A stretch of 64,000 nt of DNA, taken from positions 2,976,001 to 3,040,000 of the forward strand of contig JBBMOL010000039.1 of assembly GCA_037954665.1 (NCBI GenBank). The letters are read 5' to 3'. Source of the DNA: Laguncularia racemosa. Lineage: Eukaryota; Streptophyta; Magnoliopsida; Myrtales; Combretaceae. Shown piece after piece: positions 63,090 through 64,000 of this stretch. A program made the position numbers and the translations under genes. The notes beneath the pieces are model-generated. The model was not told the origin of the DNA and ran no database searches. It saw only the letters and a list, made by a program, of their open reading frames with translations. Within the stretch, counting starts at the first letter, position 1. The number at the start of each line of letters is the position of its first letter.

Positions 63090-63230
63090 AATAGGTTAAA
63101 ACCTCTTTTGAATTTCATAATTGGTTTGCATCAAAATGCTTACATCTTAAATCATATGATCCAAGATAATATTGTGCATATCGAAGATGTTTTTGAATCC
63201 CTTTGTTAATGAGGTTAAACATATGTTGAA
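63090..63230 (+). pseudogene. LINE reverse transcriptase fragment, right part
   Basis: After the AAT duplication the frame continues NRLKPLLNFIIGLHQNAYIL and HMIQDNIVHIEDVFESL, matching the 'N-R-L-K-x-x-L..I..x-Q-S-A-F-x-x-x-R-x-I-x-D-N' block of plant LINE RT. A stop follows at about 63198. A second frame then stays open to about 63310 with NEVKHMLNVEDIS, which I cannot place. Confidence 0.8.
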
Positions 63231-63235
63231 TGTAG

Positions 63236-64000
63236 AAGATATAAGCTTATTTCCCAAGTGTGAGTATATATTACAACATGTGGTGCATGAATTTCCATCC
63301 AAGTTCAAGTAAGCACATGTTATAAGGTTTATCTTCCATATGCACCATTTCAAACATACATCCTCTATTTACATTTATTTGATACATAAGCTATGATTAA
63401 TTTTTTAATTAAGTACCTAAACTTTTAAATTGTTGATTTTAGTATCCAATTAGACCTTTCACTGTCTAAGCTAACCTTGTTACTCTATCATTTGGATGGC
63501 ATTTTTAACCAATTATGACCATACAGATGTCTTTTAATAATGACAATACACTTAAGATCTCCATGTTGCCTTATAGTTAACAAAAACAATAATTTGCAAA
63601 CTATGCCTAATGCATTTTTCTTATTTAATTAAATTAACCTTAAAACATTAAATTATCATTTAATATTTTAACTTTTTTTCTTATTTTAGTCATCCTCCTT
63701 GTTCATTTTCTCTAGCTTCCCCTTAAGCATCGCCAACACCTCTAGCCATTAGGACCATCATTGTCAAAAAAAGAGAGCAAATACATTAATTTTGGGACTA
63801 TTGTTCACATCCCTACCAAATATCAAGGAAAGAGATGACACATGCTTGTATAATGGCTAACAAATCATGCTCTGCAAAAACATTAGAACGATTTCTTGAA
63901 GCTATTACATGGAAATCCAAATTGCTAGAAAAAAGAAATCCTTTATCAAAACCTATGAAGAACTTAGAAAGTCAAATCATAAAAGTCCAAATTGTTAGAG
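63236..64000. other. Intergenic DNA with a weak noncoding repeat
   Basis: The stretch at 63380-63600 ('aattaagtacctaaactttt', 'taaccttgttactctatc') resembles 28.44-28.87 kb and a noncoding repeat type common in plants. Nothing is recognised in the last 400 bases. Confidence 0.4.

Overview
This is nuclear DNA from a flowering plant, probably a dicot. It is very AT-rich, full of nested transposable elements, and has one clear protein gene with plant-type GT-AG introns. No bacterial-style operon, CRISPR array, rRNA or tRNA was seen. I could not identify the species.

The one convincing host gene is on the minus strand at 57898-53544. It has seven coding exons that join in frame to give 472 residues and matches the plant JASON family, which is known for spindle organisation in male meiosis II. 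A TC-rich leader and an AT-rich TATA-like box lie upstream, near 58.15-58.20 kb.

Layout. 1-1458: end of an antisense LTR. 5534-7911: non-autonomous Helitron with 5' TC and 3' CTAG termini. 10.14-10.89 kb: one copy of an AT-rich dispersed family whose second, inverted copy is at 58.98-59.76 kb. 11.16-20.52 kb: degenerate Ty3/gypsy element (gag, protease, RT, RNase H, integrase) with PBS, polypurine tract and two LTRs. Its 5' LTR is truncated, carries a local duplication and contains a 736-bp MITE with an 11-bp target duplication. 20.52-24.95 kb: a LINE RNase H remnant split by an antisense solo LTR (TSD ACAAC), which is itself split by a sense solo LTR (TSD CCAAT). 24951-27977: antisense solo LTR with a probable TAAAA duplication. 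31047-34121: another probable solo LTR. 34.7-39.2 kb: weaker LTR relics and two tandem duplications. 41.1-43.4 kb: a GC-richer block with no long ORF, possibly transcribed. 44.38-52.07 kb: fossil PIF/Harbinger element with a DDE transposase, a Myb/SANT-like accessory gene and a GRF-type zinc-finger relic. 61.7-63.2 kb: LINE reverse-transcriptase fragment split by a 1181-bp Harbinger-like element with a 3-bp duplication.

Most of the window is therefore a layered record of insertions, and several layers can be ordered because target duplications and interrupted reading frames survive. At least five LTRs of related families carry arrays of short palindromic motifs of the type ACACGAYCRTGTTG. I found no clearly new functional system. 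The most interesting points are the datable nesting, the palindrome-rich LTRs, the in-frame duplication of a gag cysteine motif, the GRF relic inside the Harbinger element, and an in-frame upstream ATG in the JASON gene that would bury its predicted lipidation site.
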